This document shows positions 53,883 to 54,158 of a stretch of 54,158 nucleotides of DNA, in pieces. How positions within the stretch are numbered: the stretch's first letter is position 1; each line of letters opens with the position of its first letter. The notes under the pieces were generated by a model. That model searched no databases. It saw nothing but the letters and a program-made list of their open reading frames with translations, and was not told where the DNA came from. The DNA is from Gammaproteobacteria bacterium. Its GTDB lineage: Bacteria; Pseudomonadota; Gammaproteobacteria; UBA6429; Thiohalophilaceae. The position numbers and the translations under genes were made by a program. The stretch spans positions 1-54,158 of the forward strand of contig JAHECZ010000018.1 of NCBI GenBank assembly GCA_024641475.1, read 5' to 3'.

Positions 53883-54158
53883 TTAACCATTTTCCTCAAA
53901 ATTTAAACCTGTCCCAATACAACATCCAAACTTTGTTTGGAAACTACCCTGATTCACCGCCAGCTCAATCAGTCCAATTGAATTCTCATACCAGAATGCC
54001 TGTCCCGATGGAACTGCAGCAAAAGACCTGGCAAAATTCAAAGATTGTCCAGCAACTCTAATCCTGCTTTTATCCGGCACTCTTGAAGCAGGTATGCCAG
54101 TCATCGCGTTGCCATAATGATCATTATAGATAACCTCATGCAAATCTATAGGCCAATC
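53883..54158 (-). CDS. SAM hydroxide adenosyltransferase (DUF62)-like, C-terminal part
   Basis: The minus frame is open to the window edge (91 codons, reading DWPIDLHEVIYNDHYGNAMT first), so the 5' end is missing. VIYNDHYGNAMTGIPAS and PSGQAFWYENSIGLIELAVN are hallmarks of the C-terminal domain of the SAM hydroxide adenosyltransferase / fluorinase-like family (DUF62). These enzymes split SAM to adenosine and methionine with hydroxide. A CC pair near the end (FGCCIG) is unusual. It ends 101 bases upstream of the outer-membrane gene on the same strand. Confidence 0.75.
   Translation of the reverse strand, partial: DWPIDLHEVIYNDHYGNAMTGIPASRVPDKSRIRVAGQSLNFARSFAAVPSGQAFWYENSIGLIELAVNQGSFQTKFGCCIGTGLNFEENG

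Noticed and set aside
1-54158. CRISPR array
   Set aside because: No regularly spaced direct repeats seen anywhere in the window.

Overview
The window looks like chromosomal DNA of a gammaproteobacterium with roughly 50% GC. Three gene orders support this, and all are familiar from Pseudomonas-like genomes: (i) pilX-pilY1-pilE facing ispH; (ii) rpsT divergent from murJ-ribF-ileS-lspA-fkpB-ispH; (iii) ispB divergent from rplU-rpmA-obg-proB. ssb, an MFS gene and uvrA are also in their usual order. The genus cannot be named from the sequence. A pyruvate:ferredoxin oxidoreductase with an FNR-like site suggests anaerobic or microaerobic growth, and the pilus genes indicate a type IV piliated cell.

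Layout. 1-16.4 kb is conserved core: minor pilins, isoprenoid, FAD, peptidoglycan and lipoprotein genes, ribosomal proteins L21, L27 and S20, and a tRNA-Pro(CGG). 16.4-24.7 kb is accessory. It holds small secreted proteins, a four-gene minus-strand operon of exported cysteine-rich and TPR proteins (one with a long TolA-like charged helix), and tandem Sel1-repeat proteins. 25.0-34.6 kb is an amine/ethanolamine locus: APC permease, copper amine oxidase, a small cysteine-rich metal-site protein, an SDR, a cysteine hydrolase, a fused PP2C phosphatase/Ser-Thr kinase with a C-terminal membrane anchor, and EutB-EutC. A consensus sigma-54 promoter precedes it, with an IHF-type site and two NtrC-like sites whose centres are 32 bp apart. 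34.6-35.9 kb is a decay zone: a truncated Sel1 copy, a DksA-like coil without a zinc finger, a frameshifted gene and a MITE-like inverted repeat. 36-41 kb holds greB and, on the other strand, nifJ with a DHOD-like gene. 41.5-48 kb holds a DUF1631 protein, a diguanylate cyclase, and a RimK-like ligase paired with a GNAT/C39-peptidase fusion. 48-54 kb holds ssb, an MFS transporter, uvrA, a small outer-membrane-like protein and the C-terminal end of a SAM hydroxide adenosyltransferase-like protein.

How the parts fit. The strongest candidate for an undescribed system is the 25-34.6 kb locus. Three of its enzymes (amine oxidase, ethanolamine ammonia-lyase and, if it is an amidase, the cysteine hydrolase) would release ammonia, and the upstream sites have nitrogen-limitation (NtrC/sigma-54) architecture. 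I infer a nitrogen-scavenging amine locus with its own protein kinase/phosphatase and possibly its own copper donor. The substrate is unknown, and no aldehyde dehydrogenase, EutA reactivase or dedicated regulator is in the window. Secondary candidates are the exported cysteine-rich operon, the RimK/GNAT-C39 pair, and two long palindromic elements (16.2 and 35.8 kb) that look like dispersed repeats.
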